From an uncultured Sutterella sp. (GTDB taxonomy: Bacteria > Pseudomonadota > Gammaproteobacteria > Burkholderiales > Burkholderiaceae_F), in contig URFF01000020.1 in NCBI GenBank assembly GCA_900546995.1, positions 1-24,124 on the forward strand: a stretch of DNA of 24,124 bases. Reading direction: 5' to 3'. The first letter of the stretch is position 1, and each line of letters begins with the position of its first letter. A program made the translations under genes and the position numbers. Shown here piece by piece: positions 14,335-22,750 of this stretch. A model generated the notes under the pieces. That model ran no database searches and was not told where the DNA came from. It saw nothing but the letters and a program-made list of their open reading frames with translations.

Positions 14335-15335
14335 TAAAAAATGAGATCTGAAACCGCTTGGGCTTCTTTGAGAAGCTCATCTCTATTCTTTTCGATATGA
14401 GCTCGAACCTCTGGGGTGAGCGGCATATTGGAAATAATTTGATAGCGGCCCTCTCCCGGGCAGAAGCAGGGGAACCCGAACATTAAACCGCGGGGGATTC
14501 CGTAGCTGCCGTCTGAAGGCACGGCCATCGTGCAGCAACGCCCTTCGCTACCCATGATCCAGTCACGCATCTGGTCAAGTGCGGCACTGGCTGCGGAGGC
14601 TGCTGAGGAGGCTCCTCGGGCTTTGATGATTTGACTGCCACGAGTTGCGACATTTTTAATGAATTCTTCCTGCCACTCGAGGTCTAATTGATTGTCGATG
14701 CGCTTGCCGCGATACCTGGCAAAGCGAATATCGGGATACATCGTATTGCTGTGGTTACCCCAGACAAAGACTTGTTCAATACCGCTCACAGGTAAATTCA
14801 AGTGTTCTGCTAATCGGGCGGTTGCGCGGTTTTGATCCAGTCGCATCATTGCCGAGAAACACTCGGGAGCAAGATCCGGTGCATTTCGCATGGCGATGAA
14901 GGCATTGGTGTTGCAAGGGTTGCCCACCACTAAAATCCGAGCGTCACGAGAGGCTCGTTCATTGAGCGCTCGACCTTGGCGTCGAAAGATTTCTCCGTTG
15001 GCCCGCAGAAGATCCGCACGATCCATTCCGTCTTTTCTCGGTTGGGCGCCAATTAGAAAAACACATTGCGCACCGTCAAAAAGATCCTTTTCGTCGGTGC
15101 GCAATGTGTTTTTCTAATTGGCGCCCATCTCGGTCAATAGGGGAAAGGCGCAATCGGCCAACTCCATCATGACGCCTTTGAGTTTGGCTCGACTTTGCTC
15201 GTTGTCTCGGCTTAGTAGTCGCAGCTCAATTGGCTGATGCGACCCGAAGAGATCACCAGCGGCGATTCGAAACAAAATAGAATAGCCGATGGCACCGCTC
15301 GGACCGGTGACGGCAACTCGAATTGGACGATTCAT
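14334..15335 (-). pseudogene. mdh: Malate dehydrogenase, interrupted by a palindromic insertion with in-frame TAG
   Basis: NAD-dependent malate dehydrogenase of the cytosolic-type family found in beta-proteobacteria. N-terminal Rossmann motif GPSGAIGYSILFRIA, GVMMELADCAFPLL, GAQPRKDGM (substrate/Asp region), NPCNTNA, catalytic His in VWGNHSNTMYPD and SDGSYGIPRGLM are all present. The coding sequence stops after LLTEMGAN at a TAG (15116-15114), yet the same frame continues downstream with RTDEKDLFDGAQCVFLIGA to the normal stop at 14336-14334. The extra codons between Met and Arg (about seven more than family alignment predicts) are one arm of a 33-bp inverted duplication (15043-15127). Without it the protein would be about 326 residues, the usual length. 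ATG at 15335 follows GAGGTG. Leads the run mdh-PIN-amidase. Confidence 0.9.
15043..15127. repeat. 33-bp perfect inverted repeat inside mdh
   Basis: Left arm 15043-15075 and right arm 15095-15127 are exact reverse complements, with a 19-base spacer 15076-15094. The left arm (coding on the minus strand as GAQCVFLIGA) is the genuine mdh sequence; the right arm is its inverted copy and supplies the amber codon. Such a pair forms a very stable hairpin in DNA and RNA. No T-run, so not a terminator. Confidence 0.95.
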
Positions 15336-15487
15336 TAGACACCTCGAGAAGAGTTTGCTCCATTATAGGGCTCTGCGAGTTTAATTTTAAGGCAAATTGT
15401 TTTAGTCTTAAGAAAGATTCTGACACGTATTTCTCAAAATCGGATCGTTCTTTCGTTTACAATCCTCGCATATTGTGTGAGATCTGT

Positions 15488-16181
15488 ATGAAAATTTTGA
15501 CGAAATTAACAATCACAACGCTTTTAATTGTCGCACCGATGGCGTCTTTCTGCGCTCCGACACCCGAAGAGCTTGGCTGGGAAGCGGGTGTTGTCGCGCC
15601 TAGCCCGCTAAAGTCGAAATATACGACACCGTTATTCAAAACGGTTCAAGAGGCCGAGCAAGCCAAGGCACTGGCCGATGAGGAGCTCGCGCGAGTTAAA
15701 AAGTTGCGTGAAGGGCAACATTACCTTTGCAACCAAAAGATTTTTGTTAACCGTTGTATTGATAAAGCCGAAAAAGTTTTAAAGGATCGGGAGCGCTTCG
15801 CCGAGCAATTAAAGAACGGCCGATCACCAGATTCGACAAATTGAAATCAACAATCATCAGAAAAAAGCCGATCCGCAACCCCCTCAACCCACACGACGCG
15901 GAGAAGTGAAAACAGTTAAAAAAGCCTCCATGCCGACAAAGCGAGGCGCAGTCACCGAACCCAAAGTGACTCGTCAGGCTCAGGAAGCGGCCAATGTCGA
16001 AGCTTTTACCGCAAAACAGTCTGAGCAAGAGGCCCGTAAAGCCAAATTGCAAGAAGAAGCCAAGGCACGGCAAGCGCGTCGCGAAGCGCGACAAGCACGC
16101 TATGAAGCGGATCGTAAAAAACGCGAAGCGGCTCAAGAGAGTCAGGGTAAAGAAGACAGTTCAGCCTTTCCGTTTTTCTAA
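15488..16181 (+). pseudogene. Secreted Lys/Ala/Gln-rich coiled-coil protein, frameshifted
   Basis: Signal peptide MKILTKLTITTLLIVAPMASFCA (1-23) followed by an acidic/basic helical region with the block YLCNQKIFVNRCIDKAEKVL (two cysteines, possible disulfide), a pattern I recall from small periplasmic proteins of Burkholderiales. The first frame ends after 118 residues at 15844. The second frame, continuous to 16181, carries the natural sequel ADHQIRQIEINNHQKKADPQ and then a long charged coiled coil rich in Arg, Lys, Glu, Gln, Ala ending AFPFF. Dropping one G at 15818/15819 (AACGGCC) joins them into a 230-residue protein. Function unknown. Divergent from mdh; yoaA starts seven bases after it, so transcription probably runs through. 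A sequencing indel is possible. Confidence 0.7.
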
Positions 16182-16187
16182 TACGTT

Positions 16188-18197
16188 ATGCCCGAATCAC
16201 TTACGGATTACATCCACCGTGCGTTCGCCTCTGATGGGCTACTTTGTTCCCGAATTGCCGATTTTAAGCGCCGGGACAGCCAGGAGGCTTTTGCATTAGC
16301 TGTTGCTGAGGCTATTGATAACCGCAGCACTGTGGTGGTCGAAGCCGGTACCGGTACCGGCAAAACATTTGCTTATTTGGTTCCGGCTCTAGCTTCCGGT
16401 TCAAAAACCATCATATCAACTGCCAGTAAAACCCTTCAGGATCAACTTTTCACGAAAGACGTGACGAAGTTATGCGGTGCACTGTCGATGACCGCCGATG
16501 TCGCGGTTTTGAAAGGTCGCAATAACTATATTTGTAAATATCGTTTGGAAAAGCTGATTGATCAGGGACTTTTGCCTGAAAGGGATAGTTTCAAGCGCTT
16601 GAAAAAGATCATGGACTATGCCCGTACGAGTCCCGTTGGCGACAGAAATGAAGTCGATGGTGTTCCGGAAAATGATCCACTTTGGCCTTGGGTGACGAGT
16701 ACCAAGGAAAATTGTTTGGCCGGTAAATGTCCGCATTTTGAGGATTGTTTTTTAACTCGGGCCCGCCGTCGAGCGCAAGAAGCCGATTTCGTGATCGTCA
16801 ATCACCATTTGTTTTTAGCCGATTTGAGTCTTAAAGACGACACGATGGCTTCGCTTTTACCTCAAGCGGATTTGGTGATTTTCGACGAAGCGCATAAATT
16901 GCACGATATCGGGATTGACTACTTTTCCGATTCGTTCAGTCTTTGGGAAATACAAAGTTTCATTGAAGAGGGGCGTCTTGTTGGGAAGGCGCATGCGCCC
17001 GGTTCGGTTAATTGGGATGATCGCTTCATGGCGGTGCGTCAGGCTCTTTTACGACTGCATCAAACATTGCATCATCGATTGGATATTGAATACGAAACCG
17101 AAACAGAGATCGTCAGTATCGAAGGTTTTAGCGAAGCCATTAAAGAGCCTTTTTCTGAATTGGTTCGTGAATTGGATGAAACAGCCGCTGTCTTTGACAA
17201 ATTAAAAGATGCGAACGATGAGCTCGATCTTATGGCTCAACGTAGCGCTGAGCTTTGCGTGCGGGCAAAACAATGGCAGGAAACGCTATCGGATCCTGCA
17301 AGCCAAAAATCCTTAGGTAACACGCCGTCGGTCTTATGGATGCGACTAACCGAGCAAAATGCCGTGTTTTCCAACACCCCTTTATCATTGGCTGCCAGTT
17401 TTGCCAAAGCTCGCGCACCGATGAAAAACGCTTGGGTATACACCAGTGCCACCATTTCGACGCGCCGCGAAAGTGGGGAGGCTGACTTTAGCTATTTCTT
17501 AAGTGAATTGGGATTAAAAGCGGATACACCGACTCAGAGTTGGGAAAGCCCGTTTGATTATGCCTATCAAGCTCGGTTTTATTTACCAAAAAATCTCCCC
17601 GGTGTTTTCGATGAGAACTATTCTGAAGCGTTAGTGGAAGCGACTTGGCCATTACTGCAAAAAACGGAAGGTCACGCTTTCTTTTTGTGCACCAGTTTTC
17701 GATCGATGGAGGCGATTTCAGACGCTTTGCGTCGTCGTATCGGGGCGAACTTTACGCTTTGTGTGCAAGGTGAAAGCCCTAAATCGGAGCTTTTAGAGCG
17801 CTTCAAATCCAGTGCGAACGCCATTTTGGTCGGTTCCATGAGTTTCTGGGAAGGCGTTGATATGAAAGGGGAGCTTCTGCAGCTGGTGGTGATTGACAAA
17901 ATGCCCTTTTCTCAATTCGATACGCCGGTGGCCCGGGCGCGTAAAGAATGGATGACCTCTCAAGGCAAAAATGCGTTTGTGCACTATCAGTTGCCTGAAA
18001 TGATAACGACGCTTCGCCAAGGGGTGGGACGGCTTATTCGCAGCGAAAATGATTTCGGTGTCATTGTTTTCGGAGACAATCGCTTGATTGAAAAACGCTA
18101 CGGTAAGCTGGTTCTCAACAGTTTGCCGCCGATGATTCGCACGCAAGATTTCGGACGTGTCTACTCTTTTCTAGATAATCCGGACGAGGCCTATTGA
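16188..18197 (+). CDS. yoaA: YoaA/DinG-type Fe-S superfamily 2 DNA helicase
   Basis: 669 residues, XPD-like 5'-3' helicase. Walker A EAGTGTGKT (Lys59), Fe-S cluster cysteines Cys116, Cys176, Cys181 and Cys187, DEAH box at 233-236, NHHLFLADL of the Arch region, motif III SATI, motif V-like GSMSFWEGVDMKGE and motif VI QGVGRLIR. The sequence tracks E. coli YoaA closely (start KRRDSQEAFALAVAEAI, end GDNRL), more than DinG; in E. coli YoaA partners the clamp-loader chi subunit to unwind damaged forks. The ATG at 16188 lacks a clear ribosome site and follows the previous stop by six bases, suggesting coupling. Its stop overlaps the next start (TGATG). Confidence 0.92.
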   Translation: MPESLTDYIHRAFASDGLLCSRIADFKRRDSQEAFALAVAEAIDNRSTVVVEAGTGTGKTFAYLVPALASGSKTIISTASKTLQDQLFTKDVTKLCGALSMTADVAVLKGRNNYICKYRLEKLIDQGLLPERDSFKRLKKIMDYARTSPVGDRNEVDGVPENDPLWPWVTSTKENCLAGKCPHFEDCFLTRARRRAQEADFVIVNHHLFLADLSLKDDTMASLLPQADLVIFDEAHKLHDIGIDYFSDSFSLWEIQSFIEEGRLVGKAHAPGSVNWDDRFMAVRQALLRLHQTLHHRLDIEYETETEIVSIEGFSEAIKEPFSELVRELDETAAVFDKLKDANDELDLMAQRSAELCVRAKQWQETLSDPASQKSLGNTPSVLWMRLTEQNAVFSNTPLSLAASFAKARAPMKNAWVYTSATISTRRESGEADFSYFLSELGLKADTPTQSWESPFDYAYQARFYLPKNLPGVFDENYSEALVEATWPLLQKTEGHAFFLCTSFRSMEAISDALRRRIGANFTLCVQGESPKSELLERFKSSANAILVGSMSFWEGVDMKGELLQLVVIDKMPFSQFDTPVARARKEWMTSQGKNAFVHYQLPEMITTLRQGVGRLIRSENDFGVIVFGDNRLIEKRYGKLVLNSLPPMIRTQDFGRVYSFLDNPDEAY

Positions 18198-21100
18198 TGG
18201 CTAAAAGACGTGTTATGGGAAAAACCTGGTGGGGCGAGCGCTGGCTTGACGCACTTCAGGATTGTGATTTTGACAACCGCTTACCCCGAGGCAAAACCTA
18301 CTATAACCAAGGTCATCTCATTGAGATGGAGTTTAATGCGCAAAAGTGTCGCATTGAAGCGTTAGTTGACGGCTCTCAATATTATCCCTATGAAGTGACG
18401 TTGGCACTCAAACCGATCGCCTCTGATAAAGCTGAGCAGCTCATTGATGCGATTGCAGAGAATCCCCAATGGGTGGCGGCTTTACTGGATCATCGATTGC
18501 CGGTTGAGATTGCCGGTTTGTGTGAAAAGCTTGCGATTGAACTTTTCCCGAAGAGCATGCGTTCGCTCTCGATTAGTTGCACTTGTCCTGACGTTGCGAG
18601 ACTTTGTAAGCACGTTGCCTGTGTTGTTTACGCGTTAGCCGATTTAATTGATGCCGATCCCTTCATTCTTTTTGATTTGAGAGGCTTGCCGCTGGTTGAA
18701 CGGCTCAAAGAGCGAGGAATCAATCTGAAAGAGGCCGTCTCCGATAAAGCGTCGACTTGGCCGGAATTATTAAAAGAATGTGAGCTCATTGAGTCTCAAA
18801 ATCAAGAGGCTTTCGCAGGTGATTTAATGTCATTGGCAATTCCCGCCATGACCAACATGGGTGAGGCGTTGTCCAAATTCTTACCACGGGAATTAACGGC
18901 GAGTTCAATCGCGCACTTTCGAGATCGGCTTTTTCAAGCCATTCATCATGGTCAGAAGACTCTTGATCGGTTGGCTCTTGAGCGGTATTGTGAGCAAGCT
19001 TTTATCGATTCGGTTTCATCCTTCAAACAGTTCGAAAGACAAAACGGTTTTACCGATGGACGATACACCTTATCGATTGATGCTCATTGCCACCTTCAAT
19101 TGGAGGTCTTAATTCCCGGTAAGCGCAAAGCCCTTCGAATTAAACAACGCTCGAGATTCATACAAACGCTTTTTGCTTTGCCGGCGCCCGAACTAGAGGG
19201 TATTTCAGAGGATCGACTATTTATCAGACGATTGCTGGAAGTCGCCGCCCGATTGTATTCAACGTATCACTTCATGTTTAGAGTGGTCGATGTTGACGCT
19301 AAGCCGTGTTTGGCGCTGACGCCAGCCGTAAGAACGCCTGAAGTCAGACGACTTTTATCAGCCTTTGCCTCTGTTGCCTCGCCTTTGATGGATGCGATCG
19401 TACGGTTTGATCCATCCTTTGGGGAACTAAATTCGATCGAAAAAACCTATCTTTTGGCTAGCGCCGTCACTGAGGCCCTTCACGCCGATTTATCCGACGT
19501 GATCGATGACCGGAATGATCCATTCGGCTTATTTGTGAGCGCAGTGAGCTTAGCCGATCTCAATGATGAGGTGCTTGAAAGTATTACCCCTCATTTACTG
19601 AGGTACTTTCGCAACATCAATTTAGCCGATACCTACCCTTGGCAGCCCGTCATCACCGCGAGAGCCTTAGCCCAAGGACGGGTATCTATTAATTTTGGCA
19701 TTTTAAAAAGTCAAAAGACCACAAAGCCCATTAGCCTAAAGAAGTTGTTGACAGACGAGTCTTATCAACAAGACCGATTCGCCGCCCTCAATATTCTCAG
19801 CGCACTCGATGATGCTTATCCGTTATTAAAACCGATTCGCGAACAAAAAGGAAAGTCGCTCATTGTGCAAAGGAGCGAGCTTAAGAACTTTTTGTTTGAA
19901 GTCGCGCCTTGTCTTTCGTGGTTAGGTGTTTCGGTGTTGTTGCCGGCCTCATTGAGAAAGTTATTGTCACCGAAACTCGTTGCTCATACGACGCTTAAGG
20001 TTGGTGCAAAAGACACGCATGTGAGCTTAGCCGAACTTGCCGATTTTGATCTTTCGGTTTCTCTTGGCGGGAAAACGCTCAGTGCCGAAGAGTTTGAATC
20101 ACTTTATCGTCATGCGGGTGAAGTGATCCAATATGAAGATCAGTTTGTTTATTTGGATGCGTCAGAACTCAACCGAATAAAAGAGAAGCTCGATGACGCG
20201 CGTAACCTTTCACAATTACAAAAAACGCAAGCGGTCTTGTCAGGTGAAATTGACGGCGTTGAGATTGAGAAAAATGAAATTCTTGAGGATCGCCTCAAAG
20301 AACTCAATAAGGTTAATACCATCGAACCGCCTCATTCGCTTCACGCTGAGCTTCGTCCTTACCAATTGCGCGGCTACTCGTGGATTTTGAAAAACATTCG
20401 GTTAGGCCTTGGGGCGCTCGTGGCTGATGATATGGGACTGGGGAAAACGCTTCAGGTGATTGCCTCGTTGACTCAATTAAAGGAAGAAGGACAATTTGAA
20501 ACTGAAAAGGGACTGATTGTGGTGCCGGCGACGCTTCTTGCAAACTGGGAACGAGAAGTGGCCAAATTCTCGCCTCAGCTTCGAATTCACCGTTACCACG
20601 GCTCAGGACGGCAACTGGGTAACCCCTCGGAGTGGGATTTGATTCTGACAACCTACGGCACATTAAAGCGTGATTTGGAGGTGATTGACTCGTTGCCGCT
20701 TAATGTTTTGGTCATAGATGAAGCGCAAGCGGTCAAAAATGCCTCCACCGAGCAAGCGCTAGCATTGCGTTGCATTAAGGCAAAACACGTCATCGCTTTA
20801 TCTGGCACCCCGGTCGAGAACCGCTTGATGGAATATTGGTCCATTTTTTCCTTGGTTCAGCCGGGCCTTTTGGGAACGGCTGCGGACTTTCAACAACATT
20901 TTGCCGCGCCAATTGAAAATGACCGAGATCCGGCAGTCATTGAATCTTTTCGCAAACTCACGGCGCCTTTTATGTTGAGGCGTTTGAAAACGGATCGTTC
21001 GATTATCTCTGATTTGCCGGATCGAGACGTTTCCGATCAGTACTGTACGCTTTTGCCTGAACAAGCCGCTCTTTATCGGAAAACCTTGGATGAGTCGATC

Positions 21101-21766
21101 AAGCGAATTGAAAAGATCGATACCGATGATGCGGTCAATGCAAAGGCCGTTCGTCGGGCGCAGGTTTTAAAACTCATTACGGCGTTAAAGCAAATTTGCA
21201 ACTCCAGTTCTCAATATTTGAAAAAGCCGTCCGAAAGACCGGATTCCGGTAAGGCCATGATGCTACTTGAGCTTCTTAACCGCGCGATGTCCGCTCAACG
21301 TAAAGTGTTGATTTTCACGCAGTATCGGGAGATGGGAGAAACGCTTCAAGTCTGGCTTAAAGATCTGTTGGGTATTGAGGTGTCGTTTTTACACGGAGGC
21401 GTCCCGATTAAAAAGCGCGCTCAAATGGTTGATGCGTTCCAAACGGACGCATCCGTTAAAGTGCTCATTGTGTCACTTAAGGCTGGAGGAACGGGATTGA
21501 ATCTCACCGCGGCTTCGGTTGTCATTCACTACGATCTTTGGTGGAACCCGGCCGTTGAAAATCAGGCCACTGACCGCGCCTATCGTATCGGACAAACTCA
21601 GGATGTCTTGGTGTATCGATTGATCACAGCCGGAACCTTTGAAAAGAAAATCAATCAAATGCTCGAAGAGAAAAAAGATTTGGCTGATTTGTCGGTGGCT
21701 GTGGGTGAATCCTGGATCGGTGAGATGAAAACCGAGGAACTCAAGGCGTTATTCACGTTGAGTTAA
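18197..21766 (+). CDS. SWIM zinc-finger SNF2/RapA-type helicase
   Basis: 1,189 residues. N terminus: KTWWGERWLDAL block typical of SWIM proteins, followed by the SWIM zinc motif CxCx6CxH (Cys128, Cys130, Cys137, His139). A long middle region (about 200-690) shows no domain I can name. The C-terminal third is a full SNF2 motor: Walker A DDMGLGKT (744-751), DEAQ box (841-844), LSGTPVENRLMEYWSIF, FLHGGVP, SLKAGGTGLNLT and QATDRAYRIGQ near 1130. Presumed dsDNA translocase that remodels protein-DNA complexes (RapA-like on RNA polymerase, or a repair factor). Start: ATG 18197 inside the yoaA stop, GAGG seven bases ahead; a TTG one codon earlier has no better support. Forms an operon with yoaA. Confidence 0.93.
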   Translation: MAKRRVMGKTWWGERWLDALQDCDFDNRLPRGKTYYNQGHLIEMEFNAQKCRIEALVDGSQYYPYEVTLALKPIASDKAEQLIDAIAENPQWVAALLDHRLPVEIAGLCEKLAIELFPKSMRSLSISCTCPDVARLCKHVACVVYALADLIDADPFILFDLRGLPLVERLKERGINLKEAVSDKASTWPELLKECELIESQNQEAFAGDLMSLAIPAMTNMGEALSKFLPRELTASSIAHFRDRLFQAIHHGQKTLDRLALERYCEQAFIDSVSSFKQFERQNGFTDGRYTLSIDAHCHLQLEVLIPGKRKALRIKQRSRFIQTLFALPAPELEGISEDRLFIRRLLEVAARLYSTYHFMFRVVDVDAKPCLALTPAVRTPEVRRLLSAFASVASPLMDAIVRFDPSFGELNSIEKTYLLASAVTEALHADLSDVIDDRNDPFGLFVSAVSLADLNDEVLESITPHLLRYFRNINLADTYPWQPVITARALAQGRVSINFGILKSQKTTKPISLKKLLTDESYQQDRFAALNILSALDDAYPLLKPIREQKGKSLIVQRSELKNFLFEVAPCLSWLGVSVLLPASLRKLLSPKLVAHTTLKVGAKDTHVSLAELADFDLSVSLGGKTLSAEEFESLYRHAGEVIQYEDQFVYLDASELNRIKEKLDDARNLSQLQKTQAVLSGEIDGVEIEKNEILEDRLKELNKVNTIEPPHSLHAELRPYQLRGYSWILKNIRLGLGALVADDMGLGKTLQVIASLTQLKEEGQFETEKGLIVVPATLLANWEREVAKFSPQLRIHRYHGSGRQLGNPSEWDLILTTYGTLKRDLEVIDSLPLNVLVIDEAQAVKNASTEQALALRCIKAKHVIALSGTPVENRLMEYWSIFSLVQPGLLGTAADFQQHFAAPIENDRDPAVIESFRKLTAPFMLRRLKTDRSIISDLPDRDVSDQYCTLLPEQAALYRKTLDESIKRIEKIDTDDAVNAKAVRRAQVLKLITALKQICNSSSQYLKKPSERPDSGKAMMLLELLNRAMSAQRKVLIFTQYREMGETLQVWLKDLLGIEVSFLHGGVPIKKRAQMVDAFQTDASVKVLIVSLKAGGTGLNLTAASVVIHYDLWWNPAVENQATDRAYRIGQTQDVLVYRLITAGTFEKKINQMLEEKKDLADLSVAVGESWIGEMKTEELKALFTLS

Positions 21767-21780
21767 AAGTCAAAAGAAAA

Positions 21781-21797
21781 CCCCGAGTATTACGGGG
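21781..21797. terminator. Terminator between SNF2 gene and convergent bamD
   Basis: 5-bp CCCCG/CGGGG stem with 7-base loop; minus-strand side is followed by TTTTCTTTT, plus-strand side by CTTTCAGTTTTTT. Best as the bamD terminator. Confidence 0.75.
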
Positions 21798-21815
21798 CTT
21801 TCAGTTTTTTAGTGG

Positions 21816-22589
21816 TTAACGGGCACGCTCGCGATTTTGGTTCAAATCAATGATACGGTTCATGTCACCTTCCAGATCAGTGATTCCCAATTCACGATAG
21901 CAGTCACGGATGACTTGAATCGCGTCATCCGAATAAGGCGTTTGTTGGAAATCTCGAATCACGTTTTGGGCACGTTCAATGGCGGCGACATAAGCGTGAC
22001 GTTCGTAGTAGAAGTTCGCAACACGCAACTCATGGCGCGCTTGAGCGAGAACCAATTCATGCATACGGCGTCTCGCGTCGTGAGCATAGCGGGAATCCGG
22101 GAAGCGTTGAACCAATTCCTTGAGTGTATCAAAAGCATCTCGGGCCGCTTGCGCGTCGCGTTCAGCAATGTCTTGCTTAAACCAGCTCGTGAAAATGCTC
22201 GTGGATTGATTCAATGTCGCCAATGCTTTCAAGTAAAGCACGTAGTCACTGTTTTGATGATTCGGATATTGGCGAAGGAAGCGATCGCACGTTTGAATGC
22301 ACTGCTGCGCTTCACCGTCTTGCCAATAAGCGTAGGCGCTTTCAATTTGCGCTTGTTGAGCGTAACGACCGAAGGGGTAACGGCTTTCAAGCTTCAGGTA
22401 ATAATCCTGAGCACGAGTCCAGTCGTTGTCGTCAGCCGCAGCGCGAGCTTCCTGATAAAGTCGATCCGCACTCCAATCGGCGGTAATGTCTTCGTCGAGT
22501 ACACCGCAAGCTGTGAGGCTTGCGAGCATAGCGGCCGCCACCGTGGCTTTAGCCACACGATGACGCAAAGTTTTTGATGAAAGTGCCAT
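21816..22589 (-). CDS. bamD: Outer-membrane assembly lipoprotein BamD
   Basis: 257 residues. Lipoprotein signal peptide with lipobox LTAC (Cys28 is the lipidated residue, followed by G) and then TPR-like helices (Outer membrane lipoprotein/YfiO family): DRLYQEARAAADDNDWTRAQ, YYLKLESRYPFGRYAQQAQ, FLRQYPNHQNSDYVLYLKAL, LVQRFPDSRYAHDARRRM. It is the essential partner of BamA in folding beta-barrel proteins at the outer membrane. Diverges from rluD, the standard order in beta- and many gamma-proteobacteria. Weak ribosome site in front of the ATG. Clear promoter upstream. Confidence 0.95.
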   Translation of the reverse strand: MALSSKTLRHRVAKATVAAAMLASLTACGVLDEDITADWSADRLYQEARAAADDNDWTRAQDYYLKLESRYPFGRYAQQAQIESAYAYWQDGEAQQCIQTCDRFLRQYPNHQNSDYVLYLKALATLNQSTSIFTSWFKQDIAERDAQAARDAFDTLKELVQRFPDSRYAHDARRRMHELVLAQARHELRVANFYYERHAYVAAIERAQNVIRDFQQTPYSDDAIQVIRDCYRELGITDLEGDMNRIIDLNQNRERAR

Positions 22590-22623
22590 TTGTTATCGTT
22601 TAATAAAACTTGTTAACTCGGGC

Positions 22624-22653
22624 ATTATAGCGGTCTTGAGCACTTTGCCTCAA
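22624..22653 (-). promoter_or_regulatory. bamD promoter
   Basis: Minus strand TTGAGG (22653-22648), 18-base spacer, consensus TATAAT (22629-22624), about 35 bases upstream of the ATG. Confidence 0.65.
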
Positions 22654-22690
22654 GAAAATTGTATCTTTCGTTGGGAAAATACGGTCGATT

Positions 22691-22721
22691 TTGAGCAGGC
22701 TTCAGTTTAGGCTGATATAGT
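22691..22721 (+). promoter_or_regulatory. Probable rluD promoter (extended -10)
   Basis: TTGAGC (22691-22696), 19-base spacer, TATAGT (22716-22721) preceded by TGA, an extended -10 element. Transcript would start about 23 bases before the ATG. Confidence 0.45.
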
Positions 22722-22750
22722 TCGGAATCTTTTACTGTTGGTTATTGAAT

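Noticed and set aside
15043..15127. The mdh inverted repeat considered as a terminator, an IS remnant or an invertible switch
   Set aside because: No T-run, no target duplication or transposase sequence, and the 19-base spacer is part of mdh itself and too short for a recombinase-driven switch.
21837..22577. 246-codon plus-strand frame opposite bamD
   Set aside because: BamD is certain on the other strand; the plus frame begins inside it and shows no motif.
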